From positions 372,001 through 436,000 of the forward strand of contig NZ_QVNQ01000004.1 in NCBI RefSeq assembly GCF_003432485.1: a stretch of DNA of 64,000 nt, read 5' to 3'. The DNA is from Actinomadura spongiicola (lineage in GTDB: Bacteria; Actinomycetota; Actinomycetes; Streptosporangiales; Streptosporangiaceae). Positions within the stretch are counted from its first letter, which is position 1, and the number at the start of each line of letters is the position of its first letter. Of this stretch, positions 45,492 to 54,334 are shown in pieces. The notes beneath the pieces were generated by a model. The model was not told the DNA's origin and ran no database searches. It worked only from the letters and a program-made list of their open reading frames with translations. The position numbers and the translations under genes are program-made.

Positions 45492-46115
45492 ATGGTCGCG
45501 CTGCTGCTGGTGCCCGTGGGCTTCGTCGTCGGTCTGCTGTCGGCGCCTCTGGCGGGGCCGTTCGTGGACGAGGTTCCGCGGCAGCGCCGTGTCGCGATGG
45601 GGCTGGTCACCGCCGGTGTCTGCATGGTGCTCGGGTGGCGGGTCGGGCCCGAGCCCGTGCTGCCCGCGCTCCTCTATCTCGCCGCCGTCGGCACCCTCCT
45701 CGGGTTCATCGACGTCGAGGTCAAGCGGCTGCCCGACCGGTTCACGCTGCCGTCCTACGGCGTCGCGGCGGGGTCGCTGGCCGCCGCGGCGCCGTTCGAG
45801 GACGGCGGTTTCGACCGGCTCCAGCACGCGCTCCTCGGCATGGTGGCGCTGCTCGTCCTGTACTTCGCGCAGGCGTTGCTCATGCCGTCCGGGATCGGCA
45901 TGGGCGACGTGAAGCTGTCCGGAGTGCTCGGCCTCTACCTCGGCTGGTTCGGACGGGACGCCTGGGTGCTGGGACTGCTCGCCACCTACCTCCTGGGCGG
46001 CCTGGCGGCGGTCGCCGTCCTGATCGTCCGGCGGGACAGGAAGGCCGAGTTCCCCTTCGGCCCCTGCATGCTCGCGGGGACGCTCATCGGAGTCCTCGCC
46101 TTCGCCGCCGGCTGA
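45492..46115 (+). CDS. Prepilin peptidase-type (A24) membrane protease
   Basis: A 207-residue membrane protein with six or seven hydrophobic segments. The two catalytic Asp motifs are recognisable: GFIDVEVKRLPDRFT (Asp in the first) and the GxGD-type GIGMGDVKLSG. The N-methylase domain of full-length PilD is absent, as in the short actinobacterial and archaeal forms. It would process type IV pilin-like or Tad/Flp prepilins, but no pilin gene is present nearby. It converges on the LCP gene with a 2-bp gap. Confidence 0.9.
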   Translation: MVALLLVPVGFVVGLLSAPLAGPFVDEVPRQRRVAMGLVTAGVCMVLGWRVGPEPVLPALLYLAAVGTLLGFIDVEVKRLPDRFTLPSYGVAAGSLAAAAPFEDGGFDRLQHALLGMVALLVLYFAQALLMPSGIGMGDVKLSGVLGLYLGWFGRDAWVLGLLATYLLGGLAAVAVLIVRRDRKAEFPFGPCMLAGTLIGVLAFAAG

Positions 46116-46117
46116 CC

Positions 46118-47908
46118 TCAGTCCTCGCAGGGGTTCCGGCCGGCCTTCACACCCCCGTTGATCCTGTTGATGGCCGGTGGGGCGAGCCGGAGGCCGTTGC
46201 GGCCGATGACGAGCCGCACCCCGCCCGCCGGGGCGTCGGGCCTTGCGGTCAGCAGCGCGTCGGGGACGTCCCGGGCGAGCGCCGACGCCTGCGCCTCCGT
46301 GGACGGCGCGAAGACGATGCGGCTCTCGGGCACCGCGGCGCTCGTCTCGACCTTCTTCGCGACCTCGTAACCGCGCCGGCGGAGCTGCCGGACGACGCGT
46401 TTCACCAGCGCGTCCCGTCCGCCCGCCGCGACGACGGTGACGTTCACCTCGGCGGGAGGCGGCGGCGCCTGCTTGGCCTGGACGGGGGCGACGGGTTCCG
46501 CGGGCAGCTCGTCATCGTTGCGGATCGCGTCGAACAGCGGCCTGGCCGCCTCCTGGTTCCACTGGACGCGGTTCGGGTCCGGCGCGTACCGCTCGACGGG
46601 GACCGTCACGAACCGCACCTGGCCCGCGCTCATGCCCTTGAGCCCCTCGGCCAGCCTCCGCATCGCCGACAGGTCGAGGTCGTCGTCGGTCGTCACCGAC
46701 TTGGTCGCGGCCTTGAGGAACTTGTACGTCTTCGCCGGGTCGGTGAGGACCCTCCCGCTGGTCGCCTTGTCGACGACGGCGGCCATGAACTTCTGCTGGC
46801 GCTCGATCCGCTCCAGGTCGGACCCGTTTCCGAGCGAATAGCGGGCCCGTACGTAACCGAGGGCCTGGTCGCCCTTGACGGTCTGCTTTCCGGCCTTCAG
46901 ATACAGCTCCGCCCGCGGGTCGTTCACGGGTTTGTCGACGCAGATCTCGACCCCGCCGAGGGCGTCCACCATCCGCTTGAATCCCGAGAAGTCCACCTGC
47001 ACGAAATGGTCGATGTGGATGCCGGTGAGCGACTCCAGTGTCTTCCACGTGCAGGTCGGGCCCGCGTAGGCGAACGCCGCGTTCAGCATCCCGAACTGCG
47101 CTGGAACGGTCCCGCCCTTCTCCTTCTTGCACGCGGGAATCCTCACCATCGAGTCGCGCGGGAAACTGATGCCGACCGCCTGGTCCCTGTTGGGCGACAG
47201 GTGCAGCAGGATCGCGGTGTCCGACCGTGCCCCCGAGATCTCGGTCCCGCCGTACTTCGCGTTGGCGCCCGCACGGGTGTCGGACCCGATCAGCAGGATG
47301 TTCAGCGATTTGTTCAGCTTCCTCGGCCGGTCGGCGCCGAGCTGGTCCGAGACGTGCTTCTGCTCGATGCCGCCGACCAGGTCGTGGTACAGCCACGCCG
47401 CTCCGGCGCCCCCGAGCAGCATCACCACGACCATGCCGAACCCGACGCGCCGCAACACCTTCCGCCGTCGCTTGTTCCGGCCGCCGGTCCCGTCTCGGGG
47501 CGCCTCGCCTTCTGGCCGGGGCGCGTCGTGGCCGCTCGCCGCCTCACCGCTCGCGGCCTCATCGCTCGTGGCCTCACCGCTCTCGGCCTCATCGCTCTCG
47601 GAACGTTCCGCCCGGTCTTCCGGTGGGGCGTCCGCATCGTCTTCCTGGACGGCAGCGGCAGCGTCGTCACCGTTTTCGGCGTCGGACGGCTGCGATTTCG
47701 TGGGGTGCGGGTCCGTCTTCCTTTCGGCCCCTTCCTCGTCGGGATGGTTGGAAGTTCCCGGTGAGGAATCAGGGATGTCCTGCCGGGGTGCGGAGGTGTG
47801 TTCCGCGGCGTGTCCCGGAGGGGTGGAAGGGGTGCTCGGGGCGGCCTTGTCAGCCGCGAGGTCGTCGTCCGCCGCGAGATCGTCGCGGCCGGCGTCTTTG
47901 TCGCTCAT
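46118..47908 (-). CDS. LCP-family (LytR-CpsA-Psr) cell-wall glycopolymer ligase
   Basis: A 596-residue protein. The N-terminal ~150 residues are highly acidic and disordered, followed by one membrane segment (VGFGMVVVMLLGGAGAAWLY). The LCP domain spans ~200-430: NILLIGSDTRAG, SDTAILLHLSP, GISFPRDSMVRIP, GPTCTWKTLESLTGI, ALGYVRARYS. A LytR_C-type domain occupies ~475-570. LCP enzymes attach teichoic acids, arabinogalactan or similar polymers to peptidoglycan. ATG 47908 is chosen because upstream sequence loses coding character. The acidic tail, inside the cell, is unusually long. Confidence 0.92.
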   Translation of the reverse strand: MSDKDAGRDDLAADDDLAADKAAPSTPSTPPGHAAEHTSAPRQDIPDSSPGTSNHPDEEGAERKTDPHPTKSQPSDAENGDDAAAAVQEDDADAPPEDRAERSESDEAESGEATSDEAASGEAASGHDAPRPEGEAPRDGTGGRNKRRRKVLRRVGFGMVVVMLLGGAGAAWLYHDLVGGIEQKHVSDQLGADRPRKLNKSLNILLIGSDTRAGANAKYGGTEISGARSDTAILLHLSPNRDQAVGISFPRDSMVRIPACKKEKGGTVPAQFGMLNAAFAYAGPTCTWKTLESLTGIHIDHFVQVDFSGFKRMVDALGGVEICVDKPVNDPRAELYLKAGKQTVKGDQALGYVRARYSLGNGSDLERIERQQKFMAAVVDKATSGRVLTDPAKTYKFLKAATKSVTTDDDLDLSAMRRLAEGLKGMSAGQVRFVTVPVERYAPDPNRVQWNQEAARPLFDAIRNDDELPAEPVAPVQAKQAPPPPAEVNVTVVAAGGRDALVKRVVRQLRRRGYEVAKKVETSAAVPESRIVFAPSTEAQASALARDVPDALLTARPDAPAGGVRLVIGRNGLRLAPPAINRINGGVKAGRNPCED

Positions 47909-48312
47909 CGGTCCCGTCTCGGCGCGGGCCCTGATCAGGGCGCGTGGTTCTGCGTGTCGTGAGTCTAGGGAGGCGGCGGGATTTCCGGGGGAGCGGTACC
48001 TCACCCGAACGCCTTCCGTCCTGGAGCGGTCGCACGGCCTCGTGCCGCGGACGGTGGAAGGAAAGAAGCTCAGTTGTTGGATGCGCGAGCCGCCCGTTTT
48101 GTTGACGGTGATGCGCGATCGGGTGCCACCCCCGGCGGGGAGTGGAGAGCGGGGCGGGCCGCGACCGGCGTCCACCTCGGCAGGAGCGTTCCCGTCCGGG
48201 GCCGGTCGGGAGGGGCGGCCATGCCGTTGCGCGCTCGTCTCCATTCCGCTGGGCAATAACAACTGGTTATGGATGGCGGTCGGTGCCGACGGCCTGTTCG
48301 GCGGCTAAAGTC

Positions 48313-48328
48313 TGTGGTCAGACTCACA
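48313..48328. promoter_or_regulatory. CRP-like site 1 upstream of sdh operon
   Basis: TGTGGTCAGACTCACA differs from TGTGA-N6-TCACA at one position. It begins 28 bp before the second site and about 245 bp before the first sdh gene. Confidence 0.5.
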
Positions 48329-48340
48329 TGCGGGTCTCGC

Positions 48341-48356
48341 TGTTATGTATGTCACA
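48341..48356. promoter_or_regulatory. CRP-like site 2 upstream of sdh operon
   Basis: TGTTATGTATGTCACA differs from the CRP consensus at one position. GlxR, the CRP homologue of Corynebacterium glutamicum, is known to control sdhCAB, and a Crp-family gene follows this operon. Confidence 0.5.
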
Positions 48357-48559
48357 GCCGCCTTCGGGTGGCGTAAGGTCGCTTCGCTAGAAGCGCACAC
48401 GAGGCGTCACCGCCCGCATGCGGCACGGTCTCCGGCCGCCGTGTGCGAACCCGGCCGGGGGCCCGGGGGCAACGGCTCAGGCGCGCGGGGGGACACGGCG
48501 TCGCAGGTGCGCACACCGTGGTACGGGGACACGACGACCCGAGCTCAGGAGAGCGATCG

Positions 48560-49390
48560 ATGAGCACTGTGGAGGCGCCGGCCAGGTCGCGCGCCCAGAT
48601 CAAGGAACGCACGCTCCGGAAGGACAACTGGCGCCTGTATCCGATCACGACCTTCGTGATCTTCACGGCATGGGTGGTGTACGCGACCGTCCGGGCCTTC
48701 TGGGGCTCGGCCTTCTACGTCCCGGAGTTCCACTACCTGACGCCGTTCTACTCGCCGTGTCTGAACGAGATCTGTAACGACGTGACGGTCAACGGGCACA
48801 CCGGTGACGCCGCCGAGTTCGGGACGTTCCTGCCGGAGAGCACCCGGGGGTGGATCCCCTTCGCGGCGCTCTCGCTGCCGTTCCTGCTGCTGTTCCGGCT
48901 GACCTGCTACTACTACCGGAAGGCGTACTACAGGTCGTTCTGGGCGTCGCCGTCCGCGTGCGCCGTCCGGGAGCCGCACGGCAAGTACACCGGCGAGCGG
49001 CGCTTCCCGCTGATCGCGCAGAACCTGCACCGCTACTTCTGGCTGGCGGCGGTTCTGATCTCCCTCGTCAACACCTACGACGCGATCCTCGCCTTCCACG
49101 GGAAGGACGGCGGGTTCGGCATCGGGCTCGGCACGCTCATCCTGGTCGCGAACGTGGTGCTGCTCTGGCTGTACACCCTGTCGTGCCACTCGTGCCGGCA
49201 CATCGTCGGCGGACGGTTGAAGAACTTCTCCAAGCACCCGCTGCGGTACCGGATGTGGGGCTGGGTCTCCAAAATCAACGAGCGGCACGGCACCTATGCC
49301 CTGATCACCCTCGGCTCGCTGGTGGTCGCCGACCTGTACGTCGCGCTCGTCGCCAGCGAGACCATCTCCGACCTGCGTATCTTCAACTGA
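48560..49390 (+). CDS. Succinate dehydrogenase (Sdh1-type) membrane anchor
   Basis: A 276-residue polytopic protein with about five membrane segments (LYPITTFVIFTAWVVYATVRA, IPFAALSLPFLLLFRLTCYYY, FWLAAVLISLVNTYDAIL, GTLILVANVVLLWLYTLSC, YALITLGSLVVADLYVALV). HSCRHIVGGRLKNF and LIAQNLHRYFW contain the His residues typical of this anchor. It is the first gene of an anchor-flavoprotein-iron-sulfur operon like mycobacterial sdh1 (Rv0249c-Rv0247c) and transfers electrons from succinate to menaquinone. ATG 48560 follows AGGAGAG. CRP-like sites lie upstream. Confidence 0.88.
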   Translation: MSTVEAPARSRAQIKERTLRKDNWRLYPITTFVIFTAWVVYATVRAFWGSAFYVPEFHYLTPFYSPCLNEICNDVTVNGHTGDAAEFGTFLPESTRGWIPFAALSLPFLLLFRLTCYYYRKAYYRSFWASPSACAVREPHGKYTGERRFPLIAQNLHRYFWLAAVLISLVNTYDAILAFHGKDGGFGIGLGTLILVANVVLLWLYTLSCHSCRHIVGGRLKNFSKHPLRYRMWGWVSKINERHGTYALITLGSLVVADLYVALVASETISDLRIFN

Positions 49391-49402
49391 GGCCAAGGAA
49401 TC

Positions 49403-51400
49403 ATGACTGAGATCGAGAGGCACTCGTACGACGTCGTGGTGATCGGCGCCGGTGGCGCCGGGCTGCGCGCGGCGATCGAGGCTCGCCTCCAGGGCAAGAA
49501 GACCGCGATCATCTCCAAGTCGCTGTTCGGCAAGGCCCACACGGTGATGGCCGAGGGCGGCGCCGCCGCCGCGATGGGCAACGTCAACGCCAACGACAAC
49601 TGGAAAGTGCACTTCCGCGACACCATGCGCGGCGGCAAGTTCATGAACAGCTGGCGCATGGCGGAGCTGCACGCCAAGGAGTCCCCGGAGCGGATCTGGG
49701 AGCTGGAGCACTGGGGCGCGCTGTTCGACCGCACCAAGGACGGCAAGATCAGCCAGCGCAACTTCGGCGGGCACGAGTACCCGCGGCTCGCCCACGTCGG
49801 CGACCGCACGGGCCTGGAGCTGATCCGCACCGCGCAGCAGAAGGTCGTGGCGCTCCAGCAGGAGGACCACGCGAAGCACGGCGACTACGAGGCCCGGCTG
49901 AAGGTGTGGGCCGAGACGACGGTGACGCGGCTGCTGAAGGACGCCGACGGAAAGATCTGCGGCGCGTTCGGCTACGTCCGGGAGACCGGGAAGTTCGTCG
50001 TGTTCGAGGCGCCCGCCGTCGTGCTCGCCACCGGCGGCATCGGCAAGGCGTTCAAGGTCACGTCCAACTCCTGGGAGTACACCGGGGACGGGCACGCGCT
50101 GGCGCTGCTGGCGGGCGGGACGCTGCTGAACATGGAGTTCGTGCAGTTCCACCCGACGGGCATGGTCTGGCCGCCGTCCGTCAAGGGCATCCTCGTGACC
50201 GAGTCGGTGCGCGGTGACCGCGGCGTCCTGCGGAACTCCGAGGGCAAGCGGTTCATGTTCGACTACATCCCGGAGGTCTTCAAGGACCAGTACGCGACCT
50301 CCGAGGCGGAGGGCGACCGCTGGTACGACGACCCCGACAACAACAGGCGTCCCCCCGAACTGCTGCCCCGCGACGAGGTGGCGCGGGCGATCAACTCCGA
50401 GGTGAAGGCGGGACGCGGATCGCCGCACGGCGGGGTGTTCCTCACCGTCGTCGACCGGATGCCGGGCGGCGCCGCCGAGATCGTCCGGCGGCTGCCGTCG
50501 ATGTACCACCAGTTCAAGGAGCTGGCGGACGTCGACATCACCAAGGAGGCGATGGAGGTCGGCCCGACCTGCCACTACGTCATGGGCGGCGTGGAGGTCG
50601 ACCCCGACACCGCCGCGGCCCGCGTGCCCGGCCTGTTCGCGGCGGGTGAGGTGTCCGGCGGCATGCACGGGTCGAACCGGCTCGGCGGCAACTCGCTGTC
50701 GGACCTGCTGGTGTTCGGACGGCGGGCCGGGCTCGGCGCGTCGCAGTACGTGGAAGGCCTGACCGCGCGCCCCACCGTCCCGGACGCGGAGATCGAGGCG
50801 GCGACGGCCGAGGCGATGGCGCCGTTCGAGCGCAAGGACGGCGAGAACCCCTACACCGTCCACGCCGAACTCCAGCAGACGATGAACGACCTGGTCGGCA
50901 TCATCCGCAAGGAAGAGGAGCTGGAGCGGGCGCTGGTGGCGCTCGGCAGGCTCCGCGAACGGGTCGCGAAGGTGAGCGTCGAGCCGGTCGCGGTCGGCGA
51001 CGGCCGCGGCTACCACCCGGGCTGGCACCTCGCGCTCGACCTGCGCAACATGCTGCTGGTGTCGGAGGCGGTCGCGAAGGCGGCGCTGGAGCGCCAGGAG
51101 AGCCGCGGCGGCCACACCCGCGACGACTACCCGCAGATGTCCGCGGAGTGGCGGAAGGTCAACCTGGTGTGCTCGCTGGCGGGCGATCCGTCGTCCCCGC
51201 ACGTCGAGCTGAAGCGGCAGCCGATGACGCCGATGCGGGACGACCTGCTCGAACTGTTCGACAACGACGAGCTGAAGAAGTACCTGACCGCCGAGGAACT
51301 GCCCGCCGGGCTCGCCGAGGAGGTCAAGGCCGAAGACGGCGAGGCCGACGATGGCAAGGCCGGGGACGCCGCCGACGAGAGCGAGGAGGACGGCCGATGA
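49403..51400 (+). CDS. sdhA: Succinate dehydrogenase 1 flavoprotein subunit
   Basis: A 665-residue flavoprotein. The N-terminal Rossmann motif is VVVIGAGGAGLRAAIEA; His46 in FGKAHTVMAEGG is the covalent FAD ligand position. FHPTGM, TESVRGDRGVLRN, GRGSPHGGVFL and AGEVSGGMHGSNRLGGNSL are substrate- and FAD-site motifs of succinate dehydrogenase/fumarate reductase. It oxidises succinate to fumarate. It lies 12 bp after the anchor gene, and its stop overlaps sdhB. The last ~25 residues are acidic and variable. Confidence 0.95.
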   Translation: MTEIERHSYDVVVIGAGGAGLRAAIEARLQGKKTAIISKSLFGKAHTVMAEGGAAAAMGNVNANDNWKVHFRDTMRGGKFMNSWRMAELHAKESPERIWELEHWGALFDRTKDGKISQRNFGGHEYPRLAHVGDRTGLELIRTAQQKVVALQQEDHAKHGDYEARLKVWAETTVTRLLKDADGKICGAFGYVRETGKFVVFEAPAVVLATGGIGKAFKVTSNSWEYTGDGHALALLAGGTLLNMEFVQFHPTGMVWPPSVKGILVTESVRGDRGVLRNSEGKRFMFDYIPEVFKDQYATSEAEGDRWYDDPDNNRRPPELLPRDEVARAINSEVKAGRGSPHGGVFLTVVDRMPGGAAEIVRRLPSMYHQFKELADVDITKEAMEVGPTCHYVMGGVEVDPDTAAARVPGLFAAGEVSGGMHGSNRLGGNSLSDLLVFGRRAGLGASQYVEGLTARPTVPDAEIEAATAEAMAPFERKDGENPYTVHAELQQTMNDLVGIIRKEEELERALVALGRLRERVAKVSVEPVAVGDGRGYHPGWHLALDLRNMLLVSEAVAKAALERQESRGGHTRDDYPQMSAEWRKVNLVCSLAGDPSSPHVELKRQPMTPMRDDLLELFDNDELKKYLTAEELPAGLAEEVKAEDGEADDGKAGDAADESEEDGR

Positions 51401-52167
51401 GCTACGAGGCCAAGTTCAAGGTCTGGCGCGGCGACGACGGCGACGGCGAGCTCACCGACTACACCGTCGAGGTGAACGAGGGCGAGGTCGTCCTCGACAT
51501 CATCCACCGGCTCCAGGCGACGCAGGCGCCCGACCTCGCCGTGCGGTGGAACTGTAAGGCGGGCAAGTGCGGCTCGTGTTCCGCGGAGATCAACGGCATG
51601 CCGCGGCTGCTGTGCATGACCCGGATGTCGACGTTCGCGCCGGACGAGACGGTCACGGTCACGCCGGTCCGCACGTTCCCGGTCATCCGCGACCTCGTCA
51701 CGGACGTGTCGTACAACTACGAGAAGGCGCGGCAGATCCCGTCGTTCGATCCGGGTGACGCCAAGCCCGGCGAGCTGCGCATGCAGCAGGTGGACGTGGA
51801 GCGCTCGCAGGAGTTCCGCAAGTGCATCGAGTGCTTCCTGTGCCAGAACGTCTGCCATGTCATCCGCGACCACGAGGAGAACAAGCCGGAGTTCTCGGGC
51901 CCGCGTTTTCTGATGCGGATCGGTGAGCTGGAGATGCACCCGGCGGACGTGGCGGACCGGCGCGAGATCGCCGCGAAGGACCACGGGCTCGGGTTCTGCA
52001 ACATCACCAAGTGCTGCACCGAGGTCTGCCCCGAGCACATCAAGATCACCGACAATGCGCTGATTCCGATGAAGGAGCGGGTCGTCGGCCGCAAGTACGA
52101 CCCGGTGGTGTGGCTCGGCAGCAAGCTCGGCATCGTCAAGAAGGGCCAGGACACCCCGTCCGCGTGA
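51397..52167 (+). CDS. sdhB: Succinate dehydrogenase 1 iron-sulfur subunit
   Basis: A 256-residue protein that relays electrons from FAD to the quinone site. The N-terminal plant-type ferredoxin fold has the [2Fe-2S] motif CKAGKCGSC with a later Cys in LLCMTRM. The C-terminal bacterial ferredoxin part has CIECFLCQNVCH and CCTEVCPEHIK for the [4Fe-4S] and third clusters. ATG 51397 overlaps the sdhA stop (ATGA). The C-terminus is followed by a hairpin terminator. Confidence 0.95.
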   Translation: MSYEAKFKVWRGDDGDGELTDYTVEVNEGEVVLDIIHRLQATQAPDLAVRWNCKAGKCGSCSAEINGMPRLLCMTRMSTFAPDETVTVTPVRTFPVIRDLVTDVSYNYEKARQIPSFDPGDAKPGELRMQQVDVERSQEFRKCIECFLCQNVCHVIRDHEENKPEFSGPRFLMRIGELEMHPADVADRREIAAKDHGLGFCNITKCCTEVCPEHIKITDNALIPMKERVVGRKYDPVVWLGSKLGIVKKGQDTPSA

Positions 52168-52212
52168 CCGGGGTCGGACCGGTGCTCGTTCCCGGCCGGT
52201 GCTTTTCGCGAA

Positions 52213-52243
52213 CGTCCCCCACCGCCCCGCACGGCGGGGGACG
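52213..52243. terminator. Terminator hairpin after sdh1 operon
   Basis: CGTCCCCC pairs with GGGGGACG; one mismatch is followed by three further pairs around a 7-nt loop, about 45 bp after the sdhB stop. Confidence 0.65.
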
Positions 52244-52515
52244 ACCGCGTTTCCGCCCGGGAACGAACGCTCTGGCTTGCGACGTTCCCGTATGTCGGCG
52301 GGCGGCGCGCCCCCGGGCCGCCGCCCACCGATCCGCCGTTCCCCATGAACGCCGCAGGAACGCCTTGACGCCGGACGGGACGCCGGGTGGCCTCCCGGCC
52401 GTGCACGCCGAGAGTTACTCTCGCGCACCCCCGCCCGCCCGACTAGGGATTAGTGCACACAACGCGTGACTCAACCGTGATTGTTTTCCGGGACCACGGG
52501 ACGGGCAGGTCCCTT

Positions 52516-52521
52516 TAGCGT
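52516..52521 (+). promoter_or_regulatory. -10 element TAGCGT for leaderless crp start
   Basis: TAGCGT ends 7 nt before ATG 52529. It excludes the longer open frame from 52481. Confidence 0.55.
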
Positions 52522-52528
52522 GGTGGGC

Positions 52529-53227
52529 ATGAGCGCCCTCGAACCGGGCTCGTTCCTCGCCGATCTCACGCGGGCGGAACGCGAGGACCTGGAGTCACGC
52601 GGCCGCGTCCGCGCCTTCGACCGGGGCGCCACGCTCTTCGTCGAGGGGGAGGACCCGGGCTGGGTCGCCGTCCTGCTGAAGGGCAGGGTGAAGGCGTTCT
52701 CCTATCGTGAGCAGGGCGGGGAGGCGCTGCTCGCGGTTCGCGGACCGGGCGCGCTGCTCGGGGAGGTCGCCGCGATAGACGGGTTGCCGCGGTCGGCGTC
52801 GGTGGCCGCGCTGGAACCGGTGCGGGCACTCGCCGTGACCGCCGACGAGTTCATGGCGTTCCTCCAGACGCATGGCCGCGTCTCCATCGTCATCATGCGG
52901 ATGCTGTGCCAGCGCTGGCGCGACGCCGACCGCAAACGCGCCGAGTTCGGCATGTTCGACGCGACCGGACGCGTCGCGCAGCGCCTCGTCGAGTTGGCGG
53001 AACGGTTCGGCGTTCCGTACGAGCGGCGGTCGGGCCCGGGGGCGGGCGGCCAGAGCGTCCGCATCACGTTGAACCTGTCGCAGGACGAGCTGGCGGGCTG
53101 GGTCGGGGCGTCCCGGGAGGCGGTCAGCAAGGCGCTGCGCACGCTGCGGGCGCACGGCTGGATCGAGACGGGACGGCGGCGGCTGATCGTCCACGACCTC
53201 CAGGCCCTCCGCCGCCACGCCCGCTGA
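52529..53227 (+). CDS. Crp/Fnr-family transcriptional regulator
   Basis: A 232-residue regulator. The cyclic-nucleotide-binding barrel fills ~1-125 and has the phosphate-cassette pattern GEVAAIDGLPRSASV, compatible with cAMP binding. The helix-turn-helix reads LSQDELAGWVGASREAVSKALRTL. The recognition Arg-Glu pair of CRP (SRE) is kept, with Lys where E. coli CRP has its second Arg, so a TGTGA/TCACA site is expected. No Cys cluster like Fnr is seen. It lies between the two sdh operons and is translated from a leaderless-type start. Confidence 0.92.
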   Translation: MSALEPGSFLADLTRAEREDLESRGRVRAFDRGATLFVEGEDPGWVAVLLKGRVKAFSYREQGGEALLAVRGPGALLGEVAAIDGLPRSASVAALEPVRALAVTADEFMAFLQTHGRVSIVIMRMLCQRWRDADRKRAEFGMFDATGRVAQRLVELAERFGVPYERRSGPGAGGQSVRITLNLSQDELAGWVGASREAVSKALRTLRAHGWIETGRRRLIVHDLQALRRHAR

Positions 53228-53293
53228 ACGGCCCTTCACGAACAGCCCTGCTCAAACGGTAAGGCGCGTGCTAGGCCCGGCGTGGACGCCCCG

Positions 53294-53299
53294 TAACCT
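53294..53299 (+). promoter_or_regulatory. -10 element TAACCT for LysR gene
   Basis: TAACCT ends 7 nt before ATG 53307, giving the typical LysR N-terminus. A short GCAGG also precedes the codon, so both modes of initiation are possible. Confidence 0.5.
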
Positions 53300-53306
53300 G
53301 TGCAGG

Positions 53307-54317
53307 ATGCAGTTGCAGCAGCTCGCCTACTTCGTCGCGGTCGCGGAGGTGCGTCACTTCACCCAGGCCGCCGAGCTCCTGCGGGTGGCGCAGCCGTCGC
53401 TGTCCAAGCAGATCCGCGCGCTGGAGTCCGAGCTGAACGTCTCGCTGTTCAGCCGCGCCCGCGGCAACATCACGCTGACGCCCGCCGGTGAGGCGCTGCT
53501 GCCGCTGGCGAAACGCATCCTGGCCGATGTCGACACCGCGCGCCTGGAGGTGCAGGAGCTGGCCGGGTTGAAGCGGGGGCGGGTGCGGCTCGGCGCCACG
53601 CCGTCCCTGTGCGCGGGCCTCCTGGCGGACGTGTTGCGCCGCTTCCACGACGCCTACCCGGGGATCCAGCTCATCGTCGAGGAGGGCGGCTCACGCGACC
53701 TCGTCCGTGAGCTGACGCGCGGATCGCTCGACATGGCGCTGGTCATCCTTCCGCTGCACGGCGACCCGCCCCTGGACACGATCCCGATACTCCGCGAGAA
53801 CCTGGTGGTGGCCTCCCCGGCGGGCCCGGAGCAGGGCGCGCCGGAGCGGTCCCTCCCGGCCGCGAAGGCCGCGCAGCTTCCGCGACGCGCGTACCTGCGC
53901 ATCGAGGACCTGCGGAACCGTCCGCTGGTGATGTTCCGTCCCGGATACGACCTGCGTGAGGCGACGATCGGCGCGTGCCGGGCGGCCGGGTTCGAACCCA
54001 GGTTCGCGGTGGAGGGCGGCGAGATGGACGCCGTGCTGCGGTTCGTCGAGGTCGGGCTCGGTGTCGCGGTCGTGCCGAGCATGGTCCTCGCCGGCCGGCC
54101 CGGGCTGCGCGGCACGCCGCTCGCCCTGCCGGACGAGGAGGCGCGGCGCGGCCGCCACGGCCCGGGGCTGCTCCGGACGGTCGCGCTCGCCCACCGCAAG
54201 GACGTCGAGCTCACCCACGCGGCCCGCGCCTTCCAGGACACCCTGCAGACGTTCCTCGTGGAGGCCGGTCTGGCGGGCGGCCTCCCCGCCGGCGTCGAGA
54301 CCCTCGTCCACGGCTAG
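53307..54317 (+). CDS. LysR-family transcriptional regulator
   Basis: A 336-residue regulator. The winged helix (LQQLAYFVAVAEVRHFTQAAELL, QPSLSKQIRALESELNVSLF) is followed by the effector-binding domain (RVRLGATPSLCAGLLADVL, DLVRELTRGSLDMALVILP, RFVEVGLGVAVVPSMV). It lies between the Crp gene and the second sdh operon. LysR genes beside sdh genes are frequent in actinobacteria, but the target is not shown here. A compact hairpin separates it from the convergent arginase-like gene. Confidence 0.92.
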   Translation: MQLQQLAYFVAVAEVRHFTQAAELLRVAQPSLSKQIRALESELNVSLFSRARGNITLTPAGEALLPLAKRILADVDTARLEVQELAGLKRGRVRLGATPSLCAGLLADVLRRFHDAYPGIQLIVEEGGSRDLVRELTRGSLDMALVILPLHGDPPLDTIPILRENLVVASPAGPEQGAPERSLPAAKAAQLPRRAYLRIEDLRNRPLVMFRPGYDLREATIGACRAAGFEPRFAVEGGEMDAVLRFVEVGLGVAVVPSMVLAGRPGLRGTPLALPDEEARRGRHGPGLLRTVALAHRKDVELTHAARAFQDTLQTFLVEAGLAGGLPAGVETLVHG

Positions 54318-54332
54318 CGGGCGCGGCCCGCT
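54316..54332. terminator. Short hairpin between LysR and arginase-like genes
   Basis: AGCGGGC and GCCCGCT pair over 7 bp around a 3-nt loop, starting inside the LysR stop codon and ending 2 bp before the stop of the convergent gene. Confidence 0.55.
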
Positions 54333-54334
54333 GG

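Larger units (their letters stand above)
47909..48559 (+). other. 651-bp divergent region LCP / succinate dehydrogenase 1
   Basis: No supported gene; open frames here have no family pattern and no ribosome sites. Its right part (48240-48360) is relatively A+T-rich. It contains ATAAC-AACTG-GTTAT at about 48256-48270 and two CRP-like palindromes at 48313 and 48341. It must hold the promoters of both the LCP gene and the sdh operon. Confidence 0.55.
52168..52528 (+). other. 361-bp intergenic region sdhB / crp
   Basis: It contains the sdh terminator hairpin (52213-52243) and, at its right end, the leaderless crp promoter. An A+T-richer patch around 52445-52495 has no exact CRP palindrome. No gene is seen. 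Confidence 0.5.

Noticed and set aside
48545..51202. 885-codon minus-strand open frame opposite the first sdh genes
   Set aside because: Antisense shadow of two well-identified genes; no ribosome site or recognisable domain.
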